Shown here in pieces: positions 1 to 11,319 of a DNA stretch of 64,000 nucleotides (positions within the stretch are counted from its first letter, which is position 1; each line of letters begins with the position of its first letter). The notes under the pieces were generated by a model. That model saw nothing but the letters and a program-made list of their open reading frames with translations. It had not been told where the DNA came from and ran no database searches. The stretch is taken from positions 115,257 to 179,256 of the forward strand of contig JPHH03000065.1 of NCBI GenBank assembly GCA_000750105.3, in the 5' to 3' direction. The translations under genes and the position numbers were made by a program. The stretch comes from Tolypocladium sp. Sup5 PDA-1 (taxonomy: Eukaryota > Ascomycota > Sordariomycetes > Hypocreales > Ophiocordycipitaceae).

Positions 1-555
1 CGCAGCAGTTTTTGCCAGATCTGGCCCCGCCTCGCCGTCGAACAAGCTGAAGAGCTGCCTTGAGATGCCCTCGAACCATGCCTCGGGTGTCACGGATGAC
101 GGGACAGAGGACAGCAGCTTCGTCGCGACCGCAACTGCTTCATGGGTTATACTAGCACCGCCTTTCTGCGGCTGCCTTGTGTCTGCCGGCGCCGCATTGT
201 TGCTCGGGTGGACAGAAAACACAAATTCCAAAGTCGCGCGGACACCATCGGGTTTCAGAGGCAGCGAGGTAAGGGTCTGCATGAGAGGCTCCCTCAGCCA
301 TTGAGGGAGGACATTCGGTTTAATCAGCGCATTCAACGTGGGCAGGAGGACCCATATCTCCGTTCTATGAATATGTCAGTCCTGCATGAGGCATAATGAG
401 TCGGCTGTATACCTCGCGATGAGATCGTCATAGTCGGCGAGCCGGGCTTCCCGACTACTCGAGTCCAGCGAAGGATCAAACGCCTTCTTTGCTGCTTCAA
501 CAATTGCTTCAATTATCTTTGGTTGAGGCGTCTTCGAGGACGAAGAATCCTCCAT
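1..555 (-). CDS. Left-truncated gene, possible RTP1/TANGO6-like RNA polymerase II assembly factor (N-terminal part)
   Basis: The gene reads leftwards and is cut by the window edge. Exon 1 is 413-555, starting at the ATG at 555 (MEDSSSSKTPQP). An intron at 365-412 (GTATAC donor, CATAG acceptor, 48 bp) is followed by exon 2, which stays open to base 1. About 169 residues are visible. They are alpha-helix rich, with a proline-flanked block (PNVLPQWLREPLMQTL) and then LKPDGVRATLEFVFSVHPS. That block resembles, from memory, the N-terminus of the HEAT-repeat family once called 'protein required for cell viability' (yeast Rtp1, animal TANGO6), which helps bring RNA polymerase II to the nucleus. The C-terminal domains that would confirm this are outside the window, so the name is tentative; that it is a real spliced gene is firmer. 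Confidence 0.5.
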
Positions 556-3109
556 TTGGGCGATACGGTGACCTCCGTCGATGATACGCGAGGAGTTTGC
601 GAGGTTGGGCTTGCTTCGTCACGTTCTAGGGTAACTTAACTTAGGTGGTTCACCGAACAGTCGTGTAATACAGTGCACTGTGCGAGTATAATCACACTGT
701 CGACGTGCGCGCCCTGGGTCACCTGCTCACGCGTCTGAGTGGCCCGTGCGCCTCTGGGAACATTGCCAGTCGCGTCCTCTGAGTTTACTTTCGTTTCCTT
801 CCAACCGCGAACGTCACCAGAATCAGTTTGCACATCGCCAATCTTTCCAATTCAATGCTGGAGACCAACTCGCCGCCGAGTCCCTGGCACTTTGTCGGGA
901 AGCAGCTCTCAACCGCTCCTTGATGCTGGTAACCGCGAAGCTCCTTCGTTGCTATTCGAGCAACTTTACCTCTGCACGTCGCCTCCCTCACAGTTTCCCG
1001 ACTCTCGTTTTCCGCAAGGAATGTCTATCGCAGACCCCCCTCCCAGGCTGTCGGACACAATATGCCGCTCCCGAGCCTGTATCAGGACCTCGTTGTATGC
1101 CGCACTCGGATCTATTGTGCCCCTCGCCGTCGGCCACAGACGGTACAGCCCAGCTGGGGGAACGAGTTTCGGAACTTAACCCTAAGCTTATACCTGGTTC
1201 AAGCTTGCGCCAAGTCGTTCAAACCATCTTTTATGTCGAGTGAGCACTCCACGAGGCTGCTCCCGCTGAAAAGCGGGGTGGCTGACATGGGGCCTCGGTT
1301 GACGGACCGATGGGGCGAACTGTCCAGTCACCTCACGGTGTGCGAGAGGAAGGATGCCATGAGCCAGTTTGGTAAGAGCCTCTGGTCTGAGGACGCTCGT
1401 CTGCCCTTCCACTGGAACTTGGATGTTGGTCAAGAGTAGACCGTCTCATGGATGCTGCCGGCTTCGAGCACGCATAGCTTGCCGTCTACTGTGGACAGCA
1501 CAAGGGTCGCACGGTTCGATCTCGACAATGCGTGATGGACAGAGATGAGCCCGGGATCGGCCACATACTGCCAGACAGGGCGTTTCAAAGATCAGCTTCC
1601 AGAGCCTTGCCTTGTCGGAAACACCCTAGAATTGCGCTGGTGGTGCAACGGGGATCTCCTGGACACACACAGAAACGCCTTGTCTGACTCGACACGCTGC
1701 CATCCTGAGGGGCTCTCGGTTCTCTCGAACTCATTCATTGTCTGTACCATCTGTCCGCAGAGACATCAGTGCTGGCTCTGCTCATTTGCTGCAATGCTCC
1801 TGAGGCCTCACCCCGGCACCCAGCCATCGGTGTGTGATGCAGCCGCATCTGGTCTGACCAGGCGCATTAACCTTCCATTGCCGGATCCCTACCGCGATGT
1901 TCTGAAGGACGCCAGTCACCTGTCGGCATCCGTAAGGATGTCGGCAACTCCCTCGGTGTGCTCCCGAAAGGGAGAGGCCGAGATGATAACGCGGTTTTTC
2001 CGGATGTCTTTTGTCCGCGTGTGAAAGCCCTCCTTACTCGCTCTTACAAGAGCATGCTGGAGAGGATACAAAAACGTCCTTGTTGGCAGTGCAATACATA
2101 CAGAAGGAGCTTTTGTTACCAGCACTCGGTGCTCTTTTCGCTGTTCTCGACTCTTTGGCGACCCCGTCTACGAAAGCGCTGGATACTCAATGGATGTTGG
2201 CCCAGGAACCCGAATTCGATGGCCGACAGCCAGTTTCTGGAGGATGAACCTCTCGTCAAGTCGGAAGCTGTGTCAGGACCCATCTCGAGTTGGAGTCAGA
2301 GTTTCGTACTTGTCTGACACTACGGATGGCAAGAGGACGTGGCCATCCCTCAGAGACTTGCGTTGGACATCAAAATGGGAGCTCCAATTATTGGATTTCA
2401 AGGGCAGGCCGCGCGGAAGAGGCAGCCCTGGTTGTCCTCGTGCCAGAAATGGTATGAGGACAACCCCCCACGGAGAGGGGATAAGTCTACCCTGCTTCCC
2501 TTGAACTGTTGGATATGAAGGCTAACATTGTGTGCAGGTCCAACAAGTCAAGCGGCTGGCTTACACGATTGTGCCACGCCTTGTTGACTGACGATCTATT
2601 GGCTGAGCTTGAACAGCTGACGGGCAATCACTCACACAATTGCGATGCAGCGCGGGAAAGTCGTAACCATCATATCAATTCCCAGCATCGCGGCTTTTCT
2701 GGTGGTATTACAGGTCGTATACGGGCTTCAGCAGTGCAACTGACAAGTTGCCTGACCCAAAGCCCCGGATTCTAGGTGATTTCATAGCCTACCAACGTTT
2801 GCGATGGTCAATTGTACCCCAGATCCCCACAGCGTCAGCGTGGGATCGGTTAGGTCGGCACGACTCCATGCTAATTTTGTGGACTACTGTGGCTTGCATC
2901 CAACGGCCCCAGCCTTGTTTATAAACCGGTTTTGTGATGTCATCGCCATACAGGAACGGGCGGCTGCCCGAAACAAATAAACAGTGGGCGGCGGCGCGGC
3001 GGCCGCGCCGTTTAATTCCCCATCCCTTCCTCCTGTCACTGTATTAATTCTCCGGGAGGCTCTGGCTTCTCAACAGGAAAAGTAGGGAATCGCATCTGTG
3101 GGTCGGAGG
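556..3109. other. Intergenic stretch with possible decayed coding sequence
   Basis: No intact gene is supported in these 2.5 kb. On the + strand, moderately long open stretches follow one another in changing frames (746-1243, 1062-1439, 1545-2024, 2011-2247) and are broken by stops. One frame reads through about 2011-2451 with a single TGA at 2245-2247. It then meets a well-formed candidate intron at 2452-2537 (GTATGA donor, GCTAAC branch, TGTGCAG acceptor) and continues with a short exon ending at TGA 2589-2591. This looks like the 3' end of a decayed or badly disrupted gene. I recognise no protein family in it. The last 190 bases are the promoter of the next gene. Confidence 0.3.
2920..2925 (+). 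promoter_or_regulatory. Candidate TATA box of the App1-like gene
   Basis: TATAAA, inside the context TTTATAAACC, lies about 185 bases upstream of the ATG at 3110. It is followed by a GC-rich and then a pyrimidine-rich leader. Position and orientation fit a core promoter; there is no expression evidence. Confidence 0.3.
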
Positions 3110-4803
3110 ATGGCGCCGCTCACGATGCTGCGACCGGTCGTCTTGGTGCTGGGCCTGGCAGCGGTGGCGTTGGGAGTCCCGACTCCAGCGCCTGCTGCTG
3201 CGCCGACTCCTTATGCTCCGAATGCTGTGATACCCGCGGCGCCGGAGCCAACGCCAACCCAGGGGATCAACGAGCGAGGCCTGGGGGACGACGTCAAAAG
3301 CTATGTCAAGAGCCTCATCAGTGATGTTGGCAGCGACGTCTCTTCCTTTGTGGACTCGGGCATTCTCGACTTCCCCAACGGTTTCCCAACCGGGACTGCA
3401 GTCGAGAAGTCGCTGGGCGTGTCCAAGACTGACCTGGACGCGAAGCCGACTCAAGTGCTGAATCTGCCGTGAGTACTTTCCCATGAGGACTAGACATTGA
3501 GTTAAGAGCGATGTTTGGCTGACACGAGGCACGCGCAGAGCGTATGGCAACTGGACTGACAAGGGCTGGAACATCCGAGTCCATGGCAACGTGTACAAGG
3601 TCCCTGATATCGAGCAAAAGAAGGTCGACGATCTCGCCAACGTCTTCTTGATCGGCACAAGCGTCGATAAGCTGTCCAAGTCGGAACAGGACCAGGCTCG
3701 CAACCTGACCAGGTCCATTTTCGTAGTCCAGCAGGGCAACGAGAACGTGATGATGATGTTTGTGAACGATGTGACTGTCAGGCCGAATGCGACCGGAGGC
3801 GCTGTCAACGCTGTAAGCTTGATCTCCTGAAGGCTTGCGTGGGATGACGGCTACTAACGTGTGCTAACAGAAAGGGGGTGCGCAAACGATCAACCTGCCG
3901 TTCAACACTACAGTTGAAGGGGACTTTGACACCTTTGTTCAACTGCGCAACACCACGGGACCGAAGGGCGGATACCTGATTCCCGGAAACGAGACATCCC
4001 AGATCCAGACGCTCAACATTTACGCCAATGGAACCGACAGCGGTAACGCAACGGCGTACCTGGTGCCGCCCAAGGGCGTGACCGTTATATCCGACATTGA
4101 CGACATTCTTCGGGTGACCAAGATATACCAGCCGAGGGAGGGCCTCCTCAACACGTTCGCGCGGCCATTCACCCCGTGGATGAACATGCCGCAGATCTAT
4201 GCCAACTGGTCGTCCTCGATCAACAACATGCACTTCCACTACCTGACGACCACGCCGGAGCAGGCGACGCGCAACTACATGGACTTCATCTACAAGACGT
4301 ACCCGCTGGGCTCGTTTGACACGCGGCCGCTCAACTTCTCGGACATCTCCGCCACCTTGAAGATTCGCAAATTCCTGCTCGACAAGATGTTCCGGACGTT
4401 TCCGCAGCGGAAGTTTGTCCTGGTTGCCGATACGTCTAATAGCGACATCATGGCGGCGTACCCGGAAATGTACAAGGACTACCCGGGGCAGGTCCTGTGC
4501 ATCCTGCTGCGCAACACGAGCTCGACGGACTCGGGGGACAAGTTCCCGTACGACACGTCGGGCTTCAAGGACATACCGAAGGAGCACTACATGTTCTTCA
4601 AAGTGCCGGACGATCTGACGCACCTGGACATTGTCAACGGGCAGTGCCTCAACGGGTCCATCCCGCAGAACGTGACGTTTAAAGAACAGGGCCTGCCCTT
4701 TGGGATAGGAGACAGTGGTAGTATGGCTGGGAGGCTTGGTTCTCCGGTGGTTTCTGCGATGGTGGCAGCTCTGGCAGCGGCCGTTGTCGCAGCTTTGGTG
4801 TGA
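3110..4803 (+). CDS. Secreted App1-type (DUF2183) phosphatase-like protein, probably GPI-anchored
   Basis: Three exons, 3110-3468, 3539-3812 and 3871-4803, encode 521 residues. The start is the first ATG in frame and is followed by a signal peptide (hydrophobic core VVLVLGLAAVALG, then a Pro/Ala-rich stretch). The C-terminus is a hydrophobic tail after a Ser/Gly-rich segment, as in GPI-anchored proteins. The central and C-terminal part carries VISDIDDIL around residues 283-291 (D286, D288, D289), the position of the DxDxT catalytic motif of App1 phosphatidate phosphatases, followed by conserved-looking blocks (MPQIYANWS, FHYLTTTPEQ, RKFVLVADTSNSD). Yeast App1 is a cytoplasmic Mg-dependent phosphatidate phosphatase; this copy should act at the cell surface. 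The motif threonine is replaced by isoleucine, so activity is uncertain. Several NxS/T sites fit a secreted protein. Confidence 0.85.
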
Positions 4804-6788
4804 TGGGCATAGCAAGCGATGGTATGACGGGCATGGACAAGAGACGGTATAGCGGGCATGACGGGAGACGGCGTTGATGGGTTCCGTCTTGAAGAGCATC
4901 GCGGATTTAGATTTGCCACAGACTTGCTTTTGTTGACTCGAAAGACAAGTGTGCATGCGAACAAGTGATGTGTCGATTGCATAACCATGACCAAGCGTCT
5001 CCGTGGACCAGACAGCACCAGTGAGAGGGCAGAGGCGCAGCACGGTTCGAGGCCGTTGGCAACACCTTCGCAAGACAAGGTTTTGGAGGCCGTGTCCTTG
5101 ATAATCACAAGCCCTCCCCGGCCCCGCCAGATTGATAAGTAAGTACTTGTACATATGCACGTACTTTGCACTTACAGCACCTACTGTACTATGTGGCACA
5201 TGCTGACGAGATCGGCTCCGAGGAGCGTCTTGCATGCAGAAGCCACCCTGACCGGGGGACCGGCCAAGTTGCCCGTCCTGCGCCGCAAGAAGAAGGCATG
5301 AGGTTCCAAACCTCGTCTCCACGGCCCAGAACAGAGCTGCAGCTGGTCAGACCCACCGGGAACCCCGGGTGACACGACGGGGATGCCCGTCGTCGCATGG
5401 AAGCCCCATCCGTCTATTTGCTGCTCCCAGCATCAACCTTGTTCCACAGCCGACCTCAAGTCTGGGGTTTGGGCCAAGGGGGGCCTCGAGATTGGGTCTG
5501 TCATTTTCGACGATGCGACGGTCTGGGAGGTGGTTCGATGCGATTCGAGAGCATGATTCAAGCAAGTTCCGCTTCGGTGGTTCAGAGATTGATAACGATA
5601 TCCATATGCAAGGTACGGGAGTACCTGAGAACCCGTGTGGTTACCTCGTGGTTCGGATCGCCCTCCCCGTCTGTGAGCCTCGAGGACGCGCCCGGGAACA
5701 TGGAAGGCGCTATCCAGGCAGACATGGAGCCCTACTAATTCACCGCCACCTTTGGCAGATCCGCAATTCTGGGCCGAGTTAAGCCTCGAGGCAACCCAAG
5801 TTCTGGAAGTCGCGAGGAAGGAGCCAAGGGAGCGCTGTTGGGCTGGGCATTGCCTTAGTCGCGGCTGTTGTGTGGGGCTAGTCGACGCCTTCGTTGCCTT
5901 GCTTTTGACTTTTGCAAGCTCATCATCCAACGACTCCAGACGTGCTTCGAGACGTGCTTCAAAGCCAGCCAGCCTTCCTGACCTGGCCACTATTCACAAT
6001 GCGCGTCGATCGGCGTTCCGCACGTATCAATTGCCGGCATGGCGCACCTTGCCTGTCGCGGCCGTCATTGCAGAGAGGCAGTCGGTTATTACGTACCTCG
6101 TGCTTCCGGGTCTGCTGTTGAACTGCTCTGCCCAGCGCAGCGCAGACCGCCCATTCGGCTGCGAACGGGAATACGAGTAGCCGCGGGGCCAGCTCATCAA
6201 TCGACGTCCAACCGCGCCGCGAGGCATTGGCCCAGCGAGGCCCTGCATAGCCCTGGCCAATCTGATAACTGGCGCTGCCCCGACTCGTCCCGCAGTCTGG
6301 TCCGTGGGATGCAAATTGGAAGACACCCAGCTTGGCCCAGTCTCTTCGACACACCCAGACCCAGTTTCGGCGAACGCCCTTTTTGTCGCAGGCAGCTTGC
6401 AAGGGGGGCTCGTTTGTTGTTGTCAAAGTTGTCCCTCGGCTGCCCAGCCCAGCCCAGGCCCGCGCGCGTGTCGAGGCTCGAGACCGAGGTCAAGACGTTC
6501 GTCTCGTTTCGCAACCCATCTGACCGACCTCCCCATTGATTGGTCTCGACACCGCTTCAAACACCGCCATCGGTTGCCCACGAGCTCAGCCAGCCGCCGA
6601 GATTTGCCAGGACGAAGAAAATTTGCTTTTTGGTATCGCGATTTGCTACCGTTATGGACAAGCACCCACCGAGCACCGCGTGTCTCGTGCAATATCCCAG
6701 CCGGGGTCTGATCCCGGTCTAAAGAGAGAAAATTTCCCCCAATACTATCGGCTTCCTTGCATGACGCCATGCTCAGCATTGTCAATAC

Positions 6789-6826
6789 CTCCGTACGAAG
6801 TACGGAGTAATACGGACTACTCCGTA
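6789..6826. repeat. Nested inverted repeats of the TACGGAGT family
   Basis: CTCCGTAC (6789-6796), a three-base spacer, then GTACGGAG (6800-6807) form one perfect hairpin. TACGGA (6811-6816), CTAC, then TCCGTA (6821-6826) form a second one. Related units occur at 10415, 33903, 45368, 45606 and 46983, always outside genes. Confidence 0.8.
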
Positions 6827-9800
6827 CCGGCCAACGAACTCCTGCTCCTCGCTCCAAGGACCGAGACCAACGAGATCCAGTCCTCCCAATGGCGAACACG
6901 CTGGAGCCTTCTCCAGGGTGGTGGGTGCCACGCATCCTAACCTTCCCCTTCCTGAAACATTGCCTTGGCTTCTTCCTCGATTGAGCCGTTGGGTGCATGC
7001 CCTACCAGACTGCCCTGATGCTATCTGCGCTCGCTCCCTGTTTCTTCATGAGAGCCACAACCTGGGGTCTGTTGCAGCCTGCCGACAACGCCTGGCGACC
7101 TTGTTGATGGTGGGTTTGCCTTGCACAGGCAGTGAGGCACAGGCAGCCCCCGTCATCTGATGATCGCGGATGCCGTCCTCCGAGACGCATCTCGGCAGCA
7201 TCGGATTTCGGAAAACCGTCGAGCCGCTTGCTCACCGATGCCCAACCTTCCGTCAGGTCCGGGATGAGACGAGTCCTGCCGCCTCCGGCATGGCGCTTGT
7301 CACAGGCACTGCCGGCGGCGCCGCTGAGATCTTATCTCTCAGGGTCCAGTGCTCACCGGGCTCAGTTGGTGGGACCAGCTCCATGACGACGTACTGTAGA
7401 ACACCATCTCGAACACGGGGCGCAACGATGTCCCGCGAAACCGCCCATGCCGGCATCTTGGCCTGCTCATTCTCCCTGCCGTCGGCCTGTCTTGCTGTCA
7501 GCTACAGGGCTCAGCAGCCAAGGAGGTGGTTCGACGTACCAGGCACGACGCGCAGGGCGAGTTGGCTACCCATACCCAGTTCGGGCAGTTGTGCGACATG
7601 AAGTATTTGCACCGATACTTGTAAAAGCCGTTTCCACCCATGGCGCCCCGAGAAAGTGTCGCGATGTTTTGAAAGACGGGGAAGCGCGGCTGCTTTGGTG
7701 GTGATGACGCGACCGAGATAAGACACCAAAGAAGATTTCCTTTGCTATCAGCCGACGGCGAGCGACCCGGGACGATGGCTGGTGTAAACGCAAAGAAGCC
7801 TGGCGCAGACAAGAACGAGGTTGGGCAACCGGCTTCTAGCTGGGTGACGAGATGCGTGTTGCTGTCGACGACGATGAGGATGGCCCCGAGCGCGAAATCT
7901 TGCGAAGGGCAGCCTTGTATTTATCCTCGGACCTGTGAGCGGTCTACCGGTGTGAAGCCCGGAACGGATGGGCGGCTCTGGAGCTGTTGAGAGAACCTGG
8001 ACCTCACACGGCGCACAGAAGCACACTCTGGTCGTCCCGTCATGCTACGTACCTACTTATCCATCACTGGGACATCAAGGTGCAGCCCCGGCATCGTGAC
8101 GCAACCCTGGTTGCGTACGGTTGATGCCGTGGAACATGCTGCCCGAGGAGTTACGCTACATGACGCCCCTCGAAAAGTCTAATCGTGGAGCTCTGCCATG
8201 GATCGTCTCCTAATGACTTTCCAGGAATGGCCAAATGGCCAGATTTGAGGGACAATTGGTTGCCAGGGATCTCCCTAGACTATTACTCTAGATGCATTCA
8301 TTTTGCACGCGTGGAAGGGCACTAACAAGACCCCTGTCGAAGGGGGTGCGAGCTGCAGTCTGCAGATGGCCCAGCTGCAACATTGCAACCCACTGCACCT
8401 TTCTGGGTATCCAACGGAGGTATCCGTATCTTGGAACGAGACACGTCTGCGGACTGCCAGCCAACTTCATTCGAATCTCAAGACCAACAGGGAACGCTTC
8501 CTGCCGATACGTTGACCTGGCGTGGTGTCCCACGGCGAGCCTCGACAGCCCACCAACAAAACCTCGCCAGTGCTAGGACGACCAACGCTACGAATACCTG
8601 GCCAGAAAACCAACGGAAATCTCATCGTCGTCGTCTCCCGTCTCTCGCTATTGTCCTGCGGCAGTGGCGTATTTGACACTTCTTTCGGCCAACGGCTCGG
8701 CCAGTTGGAACAACAGCCTCTGAGAGACGCAGGAGCGCGGCACCAACCGGGAGCACATCGAACCACAATTTCATTTGGAGAATACTAGCCAGGGAAGCCC
8801 GGGTTGTATTGAGGCTGAAGCCATGCGAGAGACTGCCAGAGTGGCCCATGATGAGCGAGGCAGGGTTGGCTCAGACGCGCCGCTGCACGGGGAAGAACCA
8901 CCGCAAGCTCCGTTCGGATCGTTCGGCGATAACGTCTGACAGACTCGCGAACGCGCGCAACTATCTGACCATCCAAATTTTCAGGCTCAAAGGGCTGAGG
9001 CATGCCGGTGCGCGGCCGGGCGCTGTCGAGACATTGGCGACAATACTACATGGAGAAGGGGAATTCCAGATTCGAAAGTTCAGCCCAGAAAGAGGGCTGT
9101 AGCTCTGCGGCCAGTCCGCACTCTTTGCGCTTCTCTTCCAGTCCGCGCGACGATATGACGGGTGCTCTCACCAGGTTGTCAGATGCTTGCATGTCGAACA
9201 AGGGGCTGCACCCCCTGGACCATGCAGCCACGGCGCGGCAGGCTGGCACCCCCTGCCAGGTCCAACCCAGCAAAGGCTTCTCGCGATCTACCGGTGTTCC
9301 TGGGTAAAGAGCCATCTACAATGCAGCACCGAAGCCTGTGCTGCTACGCTGGCTCTTATAGGCCGCCAAGTATCCCTGCGCTATGCCGCGTGGCGACGAC
9401 TGCTGTCATGGTGTTCATTGATCGAGTTTGCGATTGACTCTGGTCCTGTCGAGAGAGGTGTCTCCTTCATCTCATTTGCTCACTGGACGAGTCGACGCCG
9501 CCTGGCCTTGACCAGCTATGGGAGGCTCTTGGTCGCGGCTTGGTTCGCCGATGCGAATAATTCGAACCGCTCCAACATCGAATCTGGATGCGACATCACG
9601 AGCAAGCACAAGTCCCCATTCAACAGAAGCTTGCCATGTCGTTTCTGGTTTGCCAGTATGGGGTCGGCGTGCAACGTGCGATGGAGAGAGCACATCACAT
9701 GTCAAGCAAATCTTGGCGATCGCTGATTGCGGTTCGAACACGCTGGTCTCGACCCTCGTCGCTGCTCGGTTCCATTCGGCTTTTGGCGAGCAAGGTCATG

Positions 9801-10414
9801 TGCCCCTTACACGGACGGGGCGAGATATGGATCTCTTCCCAAGGGAGCCAAATTGTCTATACACGGACGAGGCCGGCTCTCCAGCTTCGATGTCGTACAA
9901 CCTTATGCATGCAAGCAACCCCATGGCCATGGCGAGGCTCGCAGCTCATCTTATACCTGACTGGGGACGAACGGGTCCAGCTCAGCACTCTCCGAGGGAC
10001 CACGAGACAATGTTTCATTGCTGCTTTAAAGATAGAACATCGGAGCAGGAGAGTTGGCGATGCTGGCGAACTCCAAGTCTGTACTGCGGTCCATCACCAA
10101 TCATGGCGATGGCGTGTGGGAATGCAAACGTACAGCACAGCCTGGAGTCGTCTACAAGGCACCAGCCCCCTGCTTCGTGGGATGCCACGGTGGAAGCAGA
10201 TGTCCACCGGCTGCACAGTCTCTTATTTCGCATCGTCACACCCACAGCCATGTCTTATACGGGCACAGTAGCTGCATACCTCCCCCCTCCCGTCCCATCC
10301 ACGGGTGCCACACCCGTCGAGGAAACTCACAGCCGTCCTCGCTAGCGCGCGGAAGCTAGCCCGGGCTGACGAGCCGTGCCGTTGTCTCATCCGTGAAGCA
10401 AGCCACCAACCACT

Positions 10415-10426
10415 ACTCGTACGAGT
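10415..10426. repeat. 12-bp perfect palindrome ACTCGTACGAGT
   Basis: A perfect 12-base palindrome in the gene-poor block. About 65 bases downstream lies GTACGAGTACGGACTAC (10490-10506), which shares its half-sites. It belongs with the other GTAC-centred palindromes of the window. Confidence 0.7.
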
Positions 10427-11319
10427 ACGACTTGCGCGCCTGTGTGGACTTGGCGCAAGACCCCGATGCATCTTGTCTCTTGTCTGCATGTACGAGTACG
10501 GACTACAGCCTCAACGACATGCCTCGCAGCGGCCGTTCGCCATCGTTACACGCACCTGTACATGCCAGAGTGACCGGCAGGCAGAAACGCCAAACCGACG
10601 TCTTCCCTGCCCGGCTGCAACGTGGAGCAAGGGCAGGCCTTGCCCCACATCACGACGGCATGACGAATGCGCACCCACGCGCCCGGCTGCCGGCTAAGGT
10701 AGCAAGCGATTGGGTTGCACTCGTATTATTATAACCCCTCGAGATCCCTTTCCCCAAATCTCCCTTTCCTCACCCGTTCAAGCATCATGCGCGGTTGTGC
10801 ATGCCGGCCAATCATCGAGTGTGCACGTTAACGTGAGCCGGCATCGCGGATGGCGCTGGCTCTTCCCGCGAGCGTCACGCCCAACTTCCATCGTCACAGC
10901 ATGATGACCCCTTTGACAGCCGGCCCAGTGCCAAAGCAAGCAGCAGTCTTGGCCCCAGTATAGCCCGTTGCAGACGCCGTGTAACAGCGCTGCGCAGTCC
11001 ATTCAACTCCAGATCTAGCTCTCTAACTGGTCGAACTGGCAACCGTCTACCTTGCTTCGTATAGCCATGGCTTTCTTTCGCGACAACTTGTTCTTTTCGC
11101 CGACGCCCACAAATAACAAGCATACCAACCCCCGACGCCTCGAAAAACCGCATGAGAAAACAGATACACATAGTCCACAGTTTTTGCCTGCGCCGCACCG
11201 GGCTGCGCTTGTCGCCATCATCGTGAGAAGAGACAACAATGGTTGGGCCGCCGCTCGGTGGTGATGAAGGGGCACGACGCTGAAACGCGCATTTGCGGAC
11301 GAGCTTCCGCTTGTGGCAA

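Larger units (their letters stand above)
4804..11319. other. 6.5 kb block without a supported gene
   Basis: Open frames here (the longest about 275 codons at 9518-10345 and 227 codons at 9588-10271) overlap each other in different frames on the same strand. They lack recognisable domains and do not show the C/G-ending codon preference of neighbouring genes. No tRNA-like A/B box pair was seen. The block holds the inverted repeats at 6789-6826 and 10415-10426. It sits between the 3' end of the App1-like gene and the 3' end of PRP43, so it is not simply a promoter region. Confidence 0.6.

Noticed and set aside
3805..5322. 505-codon open frame on the minus strand
   Set aside because: Most of it is antisense to the App1-like exon 3, whose strong third-position GC bias removes stops in the opposite frame. 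The rest is low-complexity and unrecognisable.
5433..5990. 185-codon minus-strand frame starting MARSGRLAGFEARL
   Set aside because: Composition is mixed and there is no family resemblance beyond a short Glu/Leu/Arg start; overlapping frames exist on the other strand.
9725..9745. B-box-like GGTTCGAACAC suggesting a tRNA
   Set aside because: No matching A box or foldable acceptor stem at the right distance; similar near 1511 and 9568.
9518..10345. 275-codon + strand open frame, and overlapping 9588-10271
   Set aside because: Two long frames overlap on the same strand, neither has domain-like composition or the local codon preference, and no splice signals flank them.
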